Shown here one piece after another: positions 37,022 through 47,411 of a stretch of 64,000 nucleotides of DNA. The notes under the pieces were generated by a model. It saw only the letters and a list, made by a program, of their open reading frames with translations. It was not told where the DNA came from and did no database searches. The translations under genes and the position numbers were made by a program. The stretch is taken from contig NZ_BSSU01000016.1 of the NCBI RefSeq assembly GCF_030161415.1, forward strand, positions 41,412 to 105,411. The letters are read 5' to 3'. Numbering within the stretch: position 1 is the stretch's first letter; every line of letters begins with the position of its first letter. This stretch comes from Thalassotalea eurytherma (lineage in GTDB: Bacteria; Pseudomonadota; Gammaproteobacteria; Enterobacterales; Alteromonadaceae).

Positions 37022-38681
37022 GCAATTTTGATTCGGCAATACTTTTAATCTTTTCAACAATCGACAACAGCCCATTACCACGTGATGGGCTTAAATGACT
37101 TTGTAAACCTAGCTTATTAAAGTACGATTCAATATCAAACGCTAATATCTCATCTGCTGATTTACCTTGATAAGCTGCTAAGGTAACGGCCAATAATCCT
37201 CTGACAATTTTAGCGTCGCTATCGGCACTAAATTCATAACCATTAGCGGTACTTTCAGCGATTAACCAGGCCTTACTTTCACAGCCACTAATTAAACTTT
37301 CGGCGCTGCGCAAAGCCTTATCCATGCGAGCAAACTCTTTACCTAACATCATGATTTCGCGATGCTTTTTATCCCAGCTATTAGCAACGTTAAACCGCTC
37401 GATGATTTTTAATGCTTGTCCTTCTTGATGAGCACTTTCAATGACTTCAATTGATTGTTCGTTTGATAGTAAACCCTGTAGTGTGCTAACCAAAAAATCA
37501 ACTTCTTGCTTAGTATTGTAAGGCGCTAACGATACTCTCAAGCATCCATCAATCGCTAAGTACTCCATCAACGGCATCGCACAGTGGTGTCCTGCTCTTA
37601 TTGCAATACCTTTACTATCTAAATACGCCGCGACATCTTGATTGTGTTGATTATCGACACTAAATGAAAACAGAGGAATATCTGGCAGCCCATCAAAGAG
37701 AGGCTTAACCGCCTTTATCTGACACAATGATTGATAGGTATAACGGGTTAATTCATCGTCTTGTTTAGCTATCAAGTCTCTATGCGCTTCAATAAGCGCA
37801 ATAGCATCATTAAATGCGACGACAGATGCAATGTTTGGCGTACCTGGTTCAAACTTAAAAGGCAGCTCATTAAAGCATGTACCTTTAACAAAGCTAACGG
37901 ACTTAATCATTTCACCACCGGTTTGATAAACCGGCATTGCTTCTAAAATTGCTTGCTTACCATAAAGTACACCTAAACCTGTTGGCCCAAACATTTTGTG
38001 CCCAGAGAAAACGTAAAAATCACAATCGAGTTTTTGCACGTCGATACGATGATGTGCAATAGCCTGTGCACCATCAATGAGTACTTTTGCACCGACTTCT
38101 TTTGCTAAGTTGATGATAGCTTCAACAGGATTGAGCTTACCAGTGACATTTGAAATATGATTCACTGAAATGAGTTTCACGTTAGCACTTAGCTCACGCT
38201 TAAGGTGTTTAAGGTCAATAACACCCGACGATGTCAAGTTGATTGCAACAATTTCAGCGCCTGTTTCTTTGGCGATCATTTGCCAAGGTACTATATTGGC
38301 GTGATGCTCGGCCACGCTTACTAAAACCTTATCATGCTTTGTAAGGTTAGCTTTTCCCCAGCTTTGTGCAACAAGGTTTATTGCGTTAGTTGTTCCCGAT
38401 GTCCATATAACTTCTTTGGTACTACGTGCATTAATGAATTGAGCAACCGCGGTACGAGATTGTTCAAATGCCGTTGTAGCTTTGGCACTAATCACATGAG
38501 AAGCACGGTGAACATTAGCATTTTGGGTTTCGTAGAAATGACTAGAGGCTTCGATAACTTTTGCTGGTTTTTGCGTGGTAGCAGCGTTATCGAAATAAAC
38601 CAATGGTTTACCATAAACTTGGCTTTCAAGTAGTGGAAACTGGCAGCGAAATTCTTCTAACCTTTTCATCTCTGTCGTCAT
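37011..38681 (-). CDS. Cysteine desulfurase CsdA fused to sulfur acceptor CsdE
   Basis: One 556-residue protein. Residues about 1-400 are a SufS/CsdA-type PLP desulfurase: FDNAATTQKP, the PLP lysine in SGHKMFGPTGLG, the catalytic cysteine in RAGHHCAMPLM. About 415-556 are a SufE/CsdE domain with its acceptor cysteine in SGCESKAWL and the RGLLAVTLAAYQGK helix. In E. coli these are separate genes csdA and csdE. A TATAAT box (38700-38705 on the minus strand) lies over the upstream ATG, so translation most likely begins at ATG 38681 (MTTEMKRLEEF) or 38669. The 3' end overlaps tcdA by 11 bp. Confidence 0.9.
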   Translation of the reverse strand: MTTEMKRLEEFRCQFPLLESQVYGKPLVYFDNAATTQKPAKVIEASSHFYETQNANVHRASHVISAKATTAFEQSRTAVAQFINARSTKEVIWTSGTTNAINLVAQSWGKANLTKHDKVLVSVAEHHANIVPWQMIAKETGAEIVAINLTSSGVIDLKHLKRELSANVKLISVNHISNVTGKLNPVEAIINLAKEVGAKVLIDGAQAIAHHRIDVQKLDCDFYVFSGHKMFGPTGLGVLYGKQAILEAMPVYQTGGEMIKSVSFVKGTCFNELPFKFEPGTPNIASVVAFNDAIALIEAHRDLIAKQDDELTRYTYQSLCQIKAVKPLFDGLPDIPLFSFSVDNQHNQDVAAYLDSKGIAIRAGHHCAMPLMEYLAIDGCLRVSLAPYNTKQEVDFLVSTLQGLLSNEQSIEVIESAHQEGQALKIIERFNVANSWDKKHREIMMLGKEFARMDKALRSAESLISGCESKAWLIAESTANGYEFSADSDAKIVRGLLAVTLAAYQGKSADEILAFDIESYFNKLGLQSHLSPSRGNGLLSIVEKIKSIAESKLLTQ

Positions 38682-38818
38682 ACTGTCATAAAGTAGGAGC
38701 ATTATACCCAAGTTTTTAAATGGGAATGAAAAGATTCCTAAATTAGTATGTTTTAATTCGCTAAATTGATGATATCTGACTATAACTAAACATGAGTATT
38801 CTCATAGGGGTAAGCAGT

Positions 38819-39055
38819 ATGCCACTTTATTCTTGGTTCAGTAAAAAACAACACAAAAACACAAATGATCACGCTTCTCACTCTCCAACATTTACCACTA
38901 ATGAGCAAACTTGGCCAATTGCTAAGGTTAGTAAGTACCATGAAGCTAAGGCGTTAACGGCAATAAAACCGTACGTAGAAAGCAAGTCTCGTGCATTAAT
39001 CACAATAGATGATACAAAGCCTTCACGTCTATCGCCCAATAACAGCTCGGGCTAA
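38819..39055 (+). CDS. Small hypothetical protein
   Basis: 78 residues from ATG 38819 (AGGGG 8 bases upstream), MPLYSWFSKKQHKNTND. Polar, no membrane helix or signal peptide, no family recognised. It sits divergent from csdA-csdE. Confidence 0.4.
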   Translation: MPLYSWFSKKQHKNTNDHASHSPTFTTNEQTWPIAKVSKYHEAKALTAIKPYVESKSRALITIDDTKPSRLSPNNSSG

Positions 39056-39081
39056 ACGAAGCGTTACCTCATTGTTTTGCG

Positions 39082-40482
39082 TTACTCATTTACATTCGTC
39101 AAATAACTCGGCTGAAAGAAAATATTAGTATCACTATGTAACAACGTTTGATAGAGCTTAGGAATATCCATCTCAAAATAGCGCATAAAGCTTTTTTTCG
39201 GGATTGGCTTGTAGGCAAATGTTGGATTATTGATACATGTTTCACTAAAGAACAACCCTACTTCACCAACATACGATGATGGCGTACCTAAAAGCTTTCT
39301 GCCCTGCTTGAGCGTCCACAACGGTGTTGTACTTTTAATGTAAGCCCCCCAAGGTAACTTCGCTAAAAGTTGCTCTCGATTTAAGCGTGTATAGCTATCT
39401 TCAAAAACAATTACATTTTGCCCAGCGGCTTTCCCTGTCGGTTGGCAAACTTGATGATGCTTTCTTAGCGGATATTCATCGACAAAGCCAACGAAATGAG
39501 CAAGTTCATGAATAAGCACCTGAGGAGAATCTTGGCGATCAAAATACAATATGCCTTGATGAACATTGGCCCCCCCCACCGGCAACATCACAGCTAAGTA
39601 ATCTGTTTTCACCTGTTGCTTAAAGAGAGAAAAAATCGTTTCATTACATAAAATTGGCTGCTTTGGCTCCATTAAACAATCAAGAACAGAAATCGGCAGG
39701 TAACGCACTTCACTGGGGCAAACAATTGATAGTAATGTATGATTTTTTAACGCATCAAGATGAGCTCTAATTTGTTGAATATCTTGAACGCTTGTGGCAA
39801 AAAACGTGACAGATTTCTCACATGAGCCAATGTCACTACTCACGACTAGCTGAGGTTTTCTATCTGCAATCGTGATTGCATGAGGTAAAGCAAAGTAAAA
39901 AATATCGGCGAGTAAACCGGTTAAATAAGGGGCCTTTGCTAGGCTATCTTGTGAAGCTAGCAATTGTTCAATAAAACTCAGAATACCTAGTTCTAGTGCT
40001 AATAACACCGTTGCTTGTTCATAACGCAACTCAGGGTGTTTTGAAAGGAATTCAAACGCCTCCTCAGGGTGTTCTTGTTCTAAAGTTAAGTTGGCATAAA
40101 GCCTTACAATATTTGCTGTGGCTGCAGGAACAGATGGTGTTAAATGAGGTGCTAACCAAAGTTTAGCTGACTGTGTATCACCTTTACCTGCATAGTAATT
40201 GGCTAACTCTATGGCAAACACTTCATCAGTTTTAGCCAACTCTTTAGTCAATGCTAACCACTTTTTCTCGCCTAATTGGTATCGTTTTCTCGTAATAACT
40301 TGCGCATGTTTTTCCTTATGTTTTAAACCTAACCCGAGTAATGATTGATAGACAGCAGTATCGGTAAGCTTTCCCGTTTCTAGTTTGACAAAGGATGAGT
40401 TGAGATAGGCCTTTAACGAAAAAGAGCTTGTTGGTATTAACACCAACAAGCTCAAACTGATAATTAACCTTAATAAAAACAT
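39082..40482 (-). CDS. Exported M64-like zinc metallopeptidase with helical repeats
   Basis: 466 residues from ATG 40482: a signal peptide (MFLLRLIISLSLLVLIPTSS), then about 170 residues of helical TPR/Sel1-like repeats (e.g. AIELANYYAGKGDTQSAKLWL), then a metallopeptidase domain with HELAHFVGFVDEYPL (about 330 in the mature part), the HExxHxxGxxDE zinc signature of the M64 family. Four cysteines in the domain may form disulfides. It lies 7 bp after the nlpI stop, so it is in one operon with nlpI. Substrate unknown; periplasmic or outer-membrane associated location inferred. Confidence 0.7.
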   Translation of the reverse strand: MFLLRLIISLSLLVLIPTSSFSLKAYLNSSFVKLETGKLTDTAVYQSLLGLGLKHKEKHAQVITRKRYQLGEKKWLALTKELAKTDEVFAIELANYYAGKGDTQSAKLWLAPHLTPSVPAATANIVRLYANLTLEQEHPEEAFEFLSKHPELRYEQATVLLALELGILSFIEQLLASQDSLAKAPYLTGLLADIFYFALPHAITIADRKPQLVVSSDIGSCEKSVTFFATSVQDIQQIRAHLDALKNHTLLSIVCPSEVRYLPISVLDCLMEPKQPILCNETIFSLFKQQVKTDYLAVMLPVGGANVHQGILYFDRQDSPQVLIHELAHFVGFVDEYPLRKHHQVCQPTGKAAGQNVIVFEDSYTRLNREQLLAKLPWGAYIKSTTPLWTLKQGRKLLGTPSSYVGEVGLFFSETCINNPTFAYKPIPKKSFMRYFEMDIPKLYQTLLHSDTNIFFQPSYLTNVNE

Positions 40483-40489
40483 ACGTCTT

Positions 40490-41380
40490 TTAGCTTTGTG
40501 GAGCACTCGCCATTGCTTCACGCATAATTTGCAGCTCTAATTTAGCGTATCTATGCTCAACAAACTCATAAACATTGGTGCTTAGTGCAAGTTTAAAGTA
40601 ATTTGCAGCTGCATTAGGCTTACCTTCAAACTGCTTGTATTTTGCTAAGTAAAAGTAGCCTTCACATAATCGATCAGCAAGCTCTCTTGAACTTGAAACA
40701 TTTGCCGTCAGTGAATTAATAAAGTCTGCTTCACTTAATTGACCGGCATAAAGTCGAATAATTTGTTTTGCCCATGCTGTCTCTGAAACACCATCTAAGC
40801 GACTTTGAATACTTAATGTCGCTTGTTCAACATCAATATTACGCTCTGCTAAATATAGCCACAAAATACGGTATGGATCGCTTGCTTGCTGTTGATGAAA
40901 AACGAGTAAATCGTCAATCGCTAATTCAGATCTGCCACCGTAGTACAAGGCAATGCCGCGGTTAAGATATGCATACTCATGATTTGGCTCAAGCTCTATT
41001 GCTGAATCAAACTGCTCATAGGCCTGAATAAACTCTTGTTGCTGCGTTAAATGAATGCCTAAGAAGTTATAAGCATCAACGAGATCAGGCTTTAAACGCA
41101 ATGCTCTAGTAAAGTCTAATCGAGCAAGTGAACGCAAACCCACACTGTCGTATATAACACCGCGATCATAAAACAATTGAGCTCGTTGCTCATCGGTAAT
41201 GTCAGCACGGGTTAATACCTCCGACAATCTCGCAAGTGCAATTTCACTTTTATAATGAACCGTTAGGGGTTCAGCCAGCACTAATTGCTCAACAGCTGAC
41301 GTAGGAGATGAAGATATACTCGAGCATGCTTGTAAGGAAAATGCTAATACAATAGCCGACAGATAAGAAAATGATTTCAC
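40490..41380 (-). CDS. nlpI: TPR lipoprotein NlpI
   Basis: 296 residues. Lipoprotein signal with lipobox LQAC (Cys19). TPR helices: FYDRGVIYDSVGLRSLARLDF, AYNFLGIHLTQQQEFIQAYEQF, AYLNRGIALYYGGRSELAIDD. In E. coli NlpI is an outer-membrane adaptor for the Prc protease that controls murein endopeptidases. It follows pnp as in E. coli, but here a metallopeptidase gene follows it. Confidence 0.88.
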   Translation of the reverse strand: MKSFSYLSAIVLAFSLQACSSISSSPTSAVEQLVLAEPLTVHYKSEIALARLSEVLTRADITDEQRAQLFYDRGVIYDSVGLRSLARLDFTRALRLKPDLVDAYNFLGIHLTQQQEFIQAYEQFDSAIELEPNHEYAYLNRGIALYYGGRSELAIDDLLVFHQQQASDPYRILWLYLAERNIDVEQATLSIQSRLDGVSETAWAKQIIRLYAGQLSEADFINSLTANVSSSRELADRLCEGYFYLAKYKQFEGKPNAAANYFKLALSTNVYEFVEHRYAKLELQIMREAMASAPQS

Positions 41381-41414
41381 AAAGGTCTCGCCGAATTAAT
41401 TTTCTTCAGTATAT

Positions 41415-41447
41415 AAAAAAGGAGACTCATTCGTCTCCTTTTATTTT
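41415..41447 (-). terminator. Terminator between pnp and nlpI
   Basis: AAAAGGAGACGAATGAGTCTCCTTTTTT on the minus strand, 20 bp past the pnp stop. It would reduce read-through into nlpI. Confidence 0.75.
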
Positions 41448-41467
41448 ACTTAATTGTTTGTTTAAGT

Positions 41468-43591
41468 TTATTCAGCAGGTGCTTCTGGCGCTGCTTCTTC
41501 AGCTGGCTTTTCAGCCGCTTCTTTAATACTTAAACGAACACGGCCTTGACGGTCAACTTCTAATACCTTAACAGTCACTTCTTGACCTTCAGATAATACG
41601 TCAGTTACCGCGTTAACACGCTCTTCAGAAATTTGAGAGATGTGAACTAAGCCATCTTTACCTGGTAATACGTTAACGAACGCACCGAAATCAACGATAC
41701 GAACAACTTTACCTTTGTAGATAGAACCTACTTCTATTTCAGCTGTAATTGCTTTGATGCGGTCAATAGCGTCTTGTGCTTGTACGCCGTCTGTTGCAGC
41801 AATTTTTACTGTGCCATCGTCTTCAATCTCGATAGTTGTGCCTGTTTCTTCAGTAAGTTGGCGAATAGTTGCACCACCTTTACCGATAACGTCACGAATC
41901 TTATCTGAGTTGATTTTCATCGTATGGATACGAGGAGCAAATTCAGAGATGTCATCACGAGCACCATTAATTGCTTCGTCCATCGTTTTCAAGATATGGA
42001 TACGAGCGCCCTTCGCTTGGTTAAGCGCAGTTTGCATAATATCTTTAGTGATACCTTCAATCTTGATATCCATTTGAAGTGCAGTAATACCTTCGTTAGT
42101 ACCTGCTACTTTAAAGTCCATATCGCCTAAGTGATCTTCATCACCTAAGATATCTGAAAGAACAACGTGGCTGTCGCCTTCTTTTACTAAGCCCATTGCA
42201 ATACCTGCAACAGACGCTTTAATTGGTACACCTGCGTCCATTAATGCTAATGAAGTACCACAAACAGAAGCCATTGAAGATGAACCATTTGATTCAGTGA
42301 TTTCAGACACAACACGCACAGAGTACGGGAATTCTTCCATTGTAGGCATAACCGCTAAAATACCGCGCTTAGCTAAACGACCATGACCAATTTCACGACG
42401 CTTTGGTGAACCAACAAAACCAGTTTCACCTACAGAGTATGGAGGGAAGTTGTAGTGCAACATGAAGTTGTCTGTCTTCTCACCCAAAATTGTTTCGATA
42501 CGCTGTGCATCACGTGCTGTACCTAACGTAGCAGTAACTAGCGCTTGAGTTTCACCACGAGTAAACACAGATGAACCGTGAGTTCTTGGTAATACACCTG
42601 TCATTACGTCTAGCGCACGAATCATCTCAGGATCACGACCATCAATACGTGGGTGACCTTGTGTGATACGACCACGTACAACTGTTTTTTCTAAGTCGTG
42701 GAATAAGTCCTTTGCTTCTTGAACATTTAATTCTGCATCTTCAGCAAGTAGCTTTTCAACAACTTCGTTACGAATTACTGCAACGCGTTCATAACGTGTA
42801 GCTTTTTCAGTAATTTGGTAAGCTTCGTTTACTTGCGCTTCTGAAAGCTCTGCAATTTTTGCTGCAAGTGCTTCGTTCTTAGCTGGCGCTTCCCAGTTCC
42901 AAGAAGGCGTATTTACTTCAGCAGCAAATTCTTTAATTGCATTTACAGCAACTTGTGATTGTTCGTGACCGTATACAACAGCGCCTAACATCACATCTTC
43001 AGATAAAACGTCAGCTTCTGATTCAACCATTAATACAGCTGCTTCAGTACCTGCAACAACTAAATCTAATTGGCTAGACTCTAATTCTGATTGTAATGGG
43101 TTCAATAAGTATTGGCCGTCTTTATAACCAACACGTGCTGCACCTACTGGACCATTAAAAGGAGCACCTGAAATAGCTAATGCTGCTGATGTACCTAATA
43201 ATGAGATAATATCTGGGGCGATTTCAGGGTTTGCTGAAACAACCGTAATAATAACTTGAACTTCGTTCGTAAACCCTTCTGGGAATAATGGACGAATTGG
43301 ACGGTCGATTAAACGAGCCGTTAATGTTTCTTCCTCTGAAGGACGACCTTCACGCTTGAAGAAACCGCCAGGAATTTTACCTGCAGCGTAAGTTTTCTCT
43401 TGATAGTTTACTGTTAATGGGAAGAAATCTTGCCCTTCAACAGCATCTTTTTTAGCAACAACAGACACTAATACACTTGTATCGTCCATTGAAGCCATTA
43501 CAGCAGCAGTTGCTTGACGTGCAATTACACCTGTTTCTAGCGTTACGGTATGTTGACCGTATTGAAATGTTTTGGTTACCGGAGTAAACAT
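41468..43591 (-). CDS. pnp: Polyribonucleotide nucleotidyltransferase (PNPase)
   Basis: 707 residues with two RNase PH domains, a KH domain ([21 protein letters not shown], about 560) and an S1 domain ([23 protein letters not shown]). Phosphorolytic 3'-5' exonuclease of the degradosome. Ends in an Ala/Glu/Pro-rich tail. It is upstream of nlpI; unlike E. coli, rpsO is not directly upstream but about 2 kb away, beyond a pseudogene and a hydrolase gene. Confidence 0.96.
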   Translation of the reverse strand: MFTPVTKTFQYGQHTVTLETGVIARQATAAVMASMDDTSVLVSVVAKKDAVEGQDFFPLTVNYQEKTYAAGKIPGGFFKREGRPSEEETLTARLIDRPIRPLFPEGFTNEVQVIITVVSANPEIAPDIISLLGTSAALAISGAPFNGPVGAARVGYKDGQYLLNPLQSELESSQLDLVVAGTEAAVLMVESEADVLSEDVMLGAVVYGHEQSQVAVNAIKEFAAEVNTPSWNWEAPAKNEALAAKIAELSEAQVNEAYQITEKATRYERVAVIRNEVVEKLLAEDAELNVQEAKDLFHDLEKTVVRGRITQGHPRIDGRDPEMIRALDVMTGVLPRTHGSSVFTRGETQALVTATLGTARDAQRIETILGEKTDNFMLHYNFPPYSVGETGFVGSPKRREIGHGRLAKRGILAVMPTMEEFPYSVRVVSEITESNGSSSMASVCGTSLALMDAGVPIKASVAGIAMGLVKEGDSHVVLSDILGDEDHLGDMDFKVAGTNEGITALQMDIKIEGITKDIMQTALNQAKGARIHILKTMDEAINGARDDISEFAPRIHTMKINSDKIRDVIGKGGATIRQLTEETGTTIEIEDDGTVKIAATDGVQAQDAIDRIKAITAEIEVGSIYKGKVVRIVDFGAFVNVLPGKDGLVHISQISEERVNAVTDVLSEGQEVTVKVLEVDRQGRVRLSIKEAAEKPAEEAAPEAPAE

Positions 43592-43821
43592 TTATTGTAT
43601 TCCTTATTTGAGACACTGATTTACCTATTTAAATCAGCTCTATTTTCTTTCATTTAATTCTGCTCGCTAATTATACTGACAAACCACTTATTTGCTAGGG
43701 ATATAGCAGATTAAATGGATAGATTTCTTAAAAACTTAATTTATTTTTTTACTCGATCTAAAATCGTTTTAAATTGAGATGATCATGTTGCGTAAAATAT
43801 GTAAGTTTTCGTTTAGCAACG

Positions 43822-44460
43822 ATGAGTAATTTGAGACGTTCGATGAACAAGATTTTTAATTTGCTAATCATTCTTTCGCTATTTACGCCATGTATCACAC
43901 TTGCAAAAGATGTCATATGTCCAGGCAACGACCGAACAGATTATCTAACCGAATTACTATCGCACGCACTGAGTTATAGCGAAGGCTCTTATACAACCAA
44001 AGGGTTTGGCACCGACATCCCAATTCAATACATGGTGTGACACCAGCGTGTTATGGGCGAATAAGCTCACTGCAGCCACCAGTAGTGATATGCAGGCTTA
44101 TATACAATGCTACATAAAAAGCGTTTTGACTTTTTCCCTCGTTCCATTATAAAAATCGAAGGAAATTACCATGAGTTTAAGAAGCTAAATATCACAATAG
44201 AATCGTATCTTCTTATTCATTATCCAAGCGCCTATTATTTTTATGTCCGCCAAGGCAATGTTGTTCTGGCCAATGCAATTGAATCGGGTCTTAACTAAGC
44301 CTTAACTGATGGTAGCTTCGATAAACTTTTCAATAAATACTATGGCGAGATAATAAACGATGTTGCCCAGCAAAAACGTCAAGTTGTAGCGCTTGATAAT
44401 CCATACCTTTCTAGTACAACACCGCTTGAGAACCCCAACTACTGGCTTACCTTTAACTAA
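43822..44460 (+). pseudogene. Degenerate family 3 solute-binding-like protein gene
   Basis: Three reading segments belong to one decayed gene. 43822-44040 has a signal peptide (KIFNLLIILSLFTPCITLA) and start of a binding domain (LTELLSHALSYSEGSYT). After a stop and probable deletion of about 100 codons, 44107-44298 resumes (LTIESYLLIHYPSAYYFYVRQ). An in-frame stop at 44296-44298 interrupts the family signature GL-x-x-AL-x-DGSFDKLF, which continues 44299-44460 (ALTDGSFDKLFNKYYG ... LDNPYLSSTTPLENPNYW). Both the stop and the missing middle argue for a pseudogene. Confidence 0.75.
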
Positions 44461-44469
44461 CCAACTGGT

Positions 44470-44497
44470 TTGACCACTTTTTAGTTTTGTGTATTAT
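44470..44497 (+). promoter_or_regulatory. Probable promoter of the alpha/beta hydrolase gene
   Basis: TTGACC (44470-44475), 16-bp spacer, TATTAT (44492-44497). Transcription would start near 44504, which excludes the upstream start codons and supports ATG 44526. Confidence 0.5.
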
Positions 44498-44525
44498 GGA
44501 CAAAAGACACAAAAACAACTACCCC

Positions 44526-45395
44526 ATGACAACAACTCAACAAGATGTCGCTATTTCCTGTCCAGACAATATATCAATCTCAGGTACCATTTATCATAGC
44601 AGTTTACCATTAAAGGGCGCTGTGATGATCGCTCCTGCTACGGGTATCAAGCAGGTCTTTTATGCGAAGTTTGCAATGTTTCTAGCTCAACAAGGGTTTG
44701 GCGTTATTACTTATGACAACCGTGGTATAGGTAAATCTTTAACGGGAAACATAAAGAAATCGAGTGCCTCACTGCAATGTTGGGGGCAACAGGATCAAAC
44801 AGCCGTTCTCGATAGGTTGATGAGTGAGTTCCCTTCGACTTCATACCACTTAGTTGGCCATAGTGCTGGTGGTCAACTAGTGGGCTTAATGCCAAACAGC
44901 CATAATTTAACATCAATATTTAACTTTGCTTGTTCATCTGGCTGTCTTAAAAACATGCACTTTCCTTACGCCTTTAAAGCACAGTTTTTCATGAACCTAT
45001 TCATTCCTGCTTCGAACTTAATCTTTGGCCACGCGAAATCACAATGGGTAGGTATGGGTGAGCCTTTACCAAAGCAAGTCGCAAAGCAATGGCAACATTG
45101 GTGTAATGGTCAAGGGTATGTAAAAACAGCGTTTGGCAAAACAATATTTGAACACCACTATGATGAACTAGACGTGCCATCTTTGTGGTTAAATGCTGAG
45201 GATGATGACATAGCAAACAACACGAACGTTGCTGACATGATATCGGTTTTTACCAAAGCTAAACACCGAGCACAGACTCAAGTACTATCGCCGGAATCTT
45301 ATAATGTTGAAGATATAGGCCATATGAAGTTTTTTTCAAGCCAACGAAAGCAGCTTTGGCCGATTGCTATTAACTGGCTAGCCAAGCACAGCTAA
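44526..45395 (+). CDS. Alpha/beta hydrolase (COG4757-like)
   Basis: 289 residues beginning MTTTQQDVAISC. Nucleophile elbow GHSAGGQLVG (about 115), preceded by YDNRGIGKS; catalytic His in VEDIGHMKFFSS near the C-terminus. No signal peptide, likely cytoplasmic. Substrate unknown. Followed by a shared terminator with rpsO. Confidence 0.75.
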   Translation: MTTTQQDVAISCPDNISISGTIYHSSLPLKGAVMIAPATGIKQVFYAKFAMFLAQQGFGVITYDNRGIGKSLTGNIKKSSASLQCWGQQDQTAVLDRLMSEFPSTSYHLVGHSAGGQLVGLMPNSHNLTSIFNFACSSGCLKNMHFPYAFKAQFFMNLFIPASNLIFGHAKSQWVGMGEPLPKQVAKQWQHWCNGQGYVKTAFGKTIFEHHYDELDVPSLWLNAEDDDIANNTNVADMISVFTKAKHRAQTQVLSPESYNVEDIGHMKFFSSQRKQLWPIAINWLAKHS

Positions 45396-45453
45396 TTTAC
45401 TATGCTCACCTAGTCGTTGATATAAATGAGTAAGTATCATAAATTTCGAACAT

Positions 45454-45483
45454 AAAAAAAGGAGCCTTAAGGCTCCTTTTTTC
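45454..45483. terminator. Bidirectional terminator between hydrolase gene and rpsO
   Basis: AAAAAAAGGAGCCTTAAGGCTCCTTTTTT, symmetrical stem-loop between convergent genes. Confidence 0.85.
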
Positions 45484-45497
45484 TAGATTCTTATCGA

Positions 45498-45767
45498 TTA
45501 ACGACGTAAACCTAATTTAGCAATTAACGCTGAGTAACGCTCAGTGTTTTTGCGCTTCAAGTAGTCAAGTAACTTACGACGTTGGCTGACCATGCGTAAT
45601 AAACCACGACGAGAGTGGTGATCATGGATGTGCTCTTTGAAGTGACCTTGAAGGTGGTTAATTTGTGTAGTTAATAAAGCAACTTGTACTTCAGGTGAAC
45701 CAGTATCACCTTCTTTAACTGCGTATTCTGCAACGATAGCTGCTTTTTCTTGTGCATTTAGCGACAT
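45498..45767 (-). CDS. rpsO: 30S ribosomal protein S15
   Basis: 89 residues from ATG 45767 (TAGGAATTGTT upstream), [17 protein letters not shown] with [17 protein letters not shown] and [21 protein letters not shown]. Binds 16S rRNA; autoregulated by its leader in E. coli. Last gene of the rimP-nusA-infB-rbfA-truB-rpsO cluster. Confidence 0.97.
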   Translation of the reverse strand: MSLNAQEKAAIVAEYAVKEGDTGSPEVQVALLTTQINHLQGHFKEHIHDHHSRRGLLRMVSQRRKLLDYLKRKNTERYSALIAKLGLRR

Positions 45768-45917
45768 AACAATTCCTATAAAATAGTTAGAATTTAAAAT
45801 CACATCTAGCCGATCACTAATTCAGCATAGATGAAGGAGGCGGTATTCTATCAGCCAATGACATAAAATCAAGTAATAACTGAGACGTAACCGCCTTTAA
45901 GTAAATATGATAGAAAC

Positions 45918-46886
45918 TTAGCCTTCAGCTAGCTCTACCATTTCTTTAACGGTTATCCGTTTAGGCGCTAGCATACCGTTATCATCGACGATACCTACAC
46001 CAATGAATTCAGCTTCACTGTTACTGCCATTATCGACATAAACCTGAACAAAACCTTCTAGTGGTAGCCCCTGTGCACTCACTGGATTGCCCAATCTTAG
46101 ATAACGAGACGACTCTTCATCGACCACAACACTTGGAATACCTACTAACGCGGTGTTCATTGGCAATAGTAATGGATCTAGTAAGCTAGACGGCGATACA
46201 TCTTGCTCTTTAGCTTGTTCAAGTAAGGCGTCAAGTTGTTCTATCGTTACCATATCTTTGCGATCATAACTGCCTACACCAACTCTGCGTAATGCACTAA
46301 CATGCGCACCACAACCTAAACGTTCACCTAAATCATCTACGATGGTTCTGATATAAGTGCCTTTAGAACAATGAATTTCCATATCAACTTCATCATTTTC
46401 AAAGCGTAATACCTCTAATCGAAATACGGTTATGTCACGTGCTTCACGTTCAACTTCAATCCCTTCGCGAGCATATTTATAAAGCGGTTGCCCTTGATGC
46501 TTTAACGCCGAGTACATAGAAGGAACTTGCTTAGAGTCACCACGAAAATGTTCTAATGCTTCAGAAAGTTGACTTTCATTAACATCAACTGGCTTTTCGC
46601 TGACAACTTCACCATCAACATCGCTGGTTGTTGTTCGAATACCGAGTTTAGCGGTTACTTGGTAAGTTTTATCTGTATCAAGCAAGAATTGAGAAAACTT
46701 AGTTCCCTCACCTAAACAAATCGGTAACATGCCAGTAGCCAATGGATCTAACGCACCGGTGTGCCCTGCTTTTTGAGCGAAGTAAATACGTTTTACTCGT
46801 TGTAGAGCGGAATTAGAAGAAATGTCGTACGGTTTATCTAGCAGCACAACACCATTAACCGGGCGGCCTTTTCTGCGCTTTGCCAT
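45918..46886 (-). CDS. truB: tRNA pseudouridine-55 synthase
   Basis: 322 residues; [17 protein letters not shown] and the catalytic aspartate in [19 protein letters not shown]. Modifies U55 of the T-psi-C loop. 3 bp after rbfA. Confidence 0.95.
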   Translation of the reverse strand: MAKRRKGRPVNGVVLLDKPYDISSNSALQRVKRIYFAQKAGHTGALDPLATGMLPICLGEGTKFSQFLLDTDKTYQVTAKLGIRTTTSDVDGEVVSEKPVDVNESQLSEALEHFRGDSKQVPSMYSALKHQGQPLYKYAREGIEVEREARDITVFRLEVLRFENDEVDMEIHCSKGTYIRTIVDDLGERLGCGAHVSALRRVGVGSYDRKDMVTIEQLDALLEQAKEQDVSPSSLLDPLLLPMNTALVGIPSVVVDEESSRYLRLGNPVSAQGLPLEGFVQVYVDNGSNSEAEFIGVGIVDDNGMLAPKRITVKEMVELAEG

Positions 46887-46889
46887 CGA

Positions 46890-47291
46890 TTATTCTTCCT
46901 CGCCCTCGGTAGATAAATCTTTACCCGATCTACGAATATCTTCTTCAACGGCTTTATCAACTAATGATGTCATACGCACACCTTCAGCCATCGAGCTATC
47001 ATAAACAAAGCGCAACTCCGGCATAATACGCGCCTTGATTCGCTTAGCTAACAAACTACGAATAAAGCCAGATGCTTCATTTAAAATAGTTTCAGATTCA
47101 GCTTCCGTTTGATCGCCAATCGTTAGAAAGGTTACATAAACTTTTGCGTACGCTAAATCACGCGTCACTTCGACTGCATTAACCGTTACCATACCTAAAC
47201 GAGGATCTTTCACTTCACGTTGAATGATCATGGCAACTTCTTTTTGGATTTCTTGACCTACACGGTCAGTACGAGCAAATTCTCTAGCCAT
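46890..47291 (-). CDS. rbfA: Ribosome-binding factor A
   Basis: 133 residues, KH-like fold; [20 protein letters not shown] and [20 protein letters not shown]. Matures the 30S subunit, important in the cold. Separated from infB by 203 bp that contain a terminator and a large palindrome. Confidence 0.95.
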   Translation of the reverse strand: MAREFARTDRVGQEIQKEVAMIIQREVKDPRLGMVTVNAVEVTRDLAYAKVYVTFLTIGDQTEAESETILNEASGFIRSLLAKRIKARIMPELRFVYDSSMAEGVRMTSLVDKAVEEDIRRSGKDLSTEGEEE

Positions 47292-47335
47292 AGAAACTCC
47301 TATAACTTTTCAATAACTTAATTTTTTACCGAGAT

Positions 47336-47364
47336 AAAAACGGGGGCTAAGCCCCCATTTTATT
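47336..47364. terminator. Terminator between infB and rbfA
   Basis: GGGGGCTTAGCCCCC flanked by A and T runs on both strands. It lies inside an operon that is usually continuous, so it may attenuate rbfA-truB-rpsO. Confidence 0.7.
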
Positions 47365-47411
47365 TAAACTTTTAATCCATAGTTTTAAGCTTTAGTGAAT
47401 GTTAATCGCTT

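Noticed and set aside
38334..38633. Plus-strand 99-codon frame opposite csdA
   Set aside because: Lies entirely within the well-supported desulfurase domain; composition is that of a complementary strand.
44107..44298. Stand-alone 63-codon gene
   Set aside because: Its downstream continuation in the same frame past the stop completes the SBP_bac_3 signature, so it is a pseudogene fragment.
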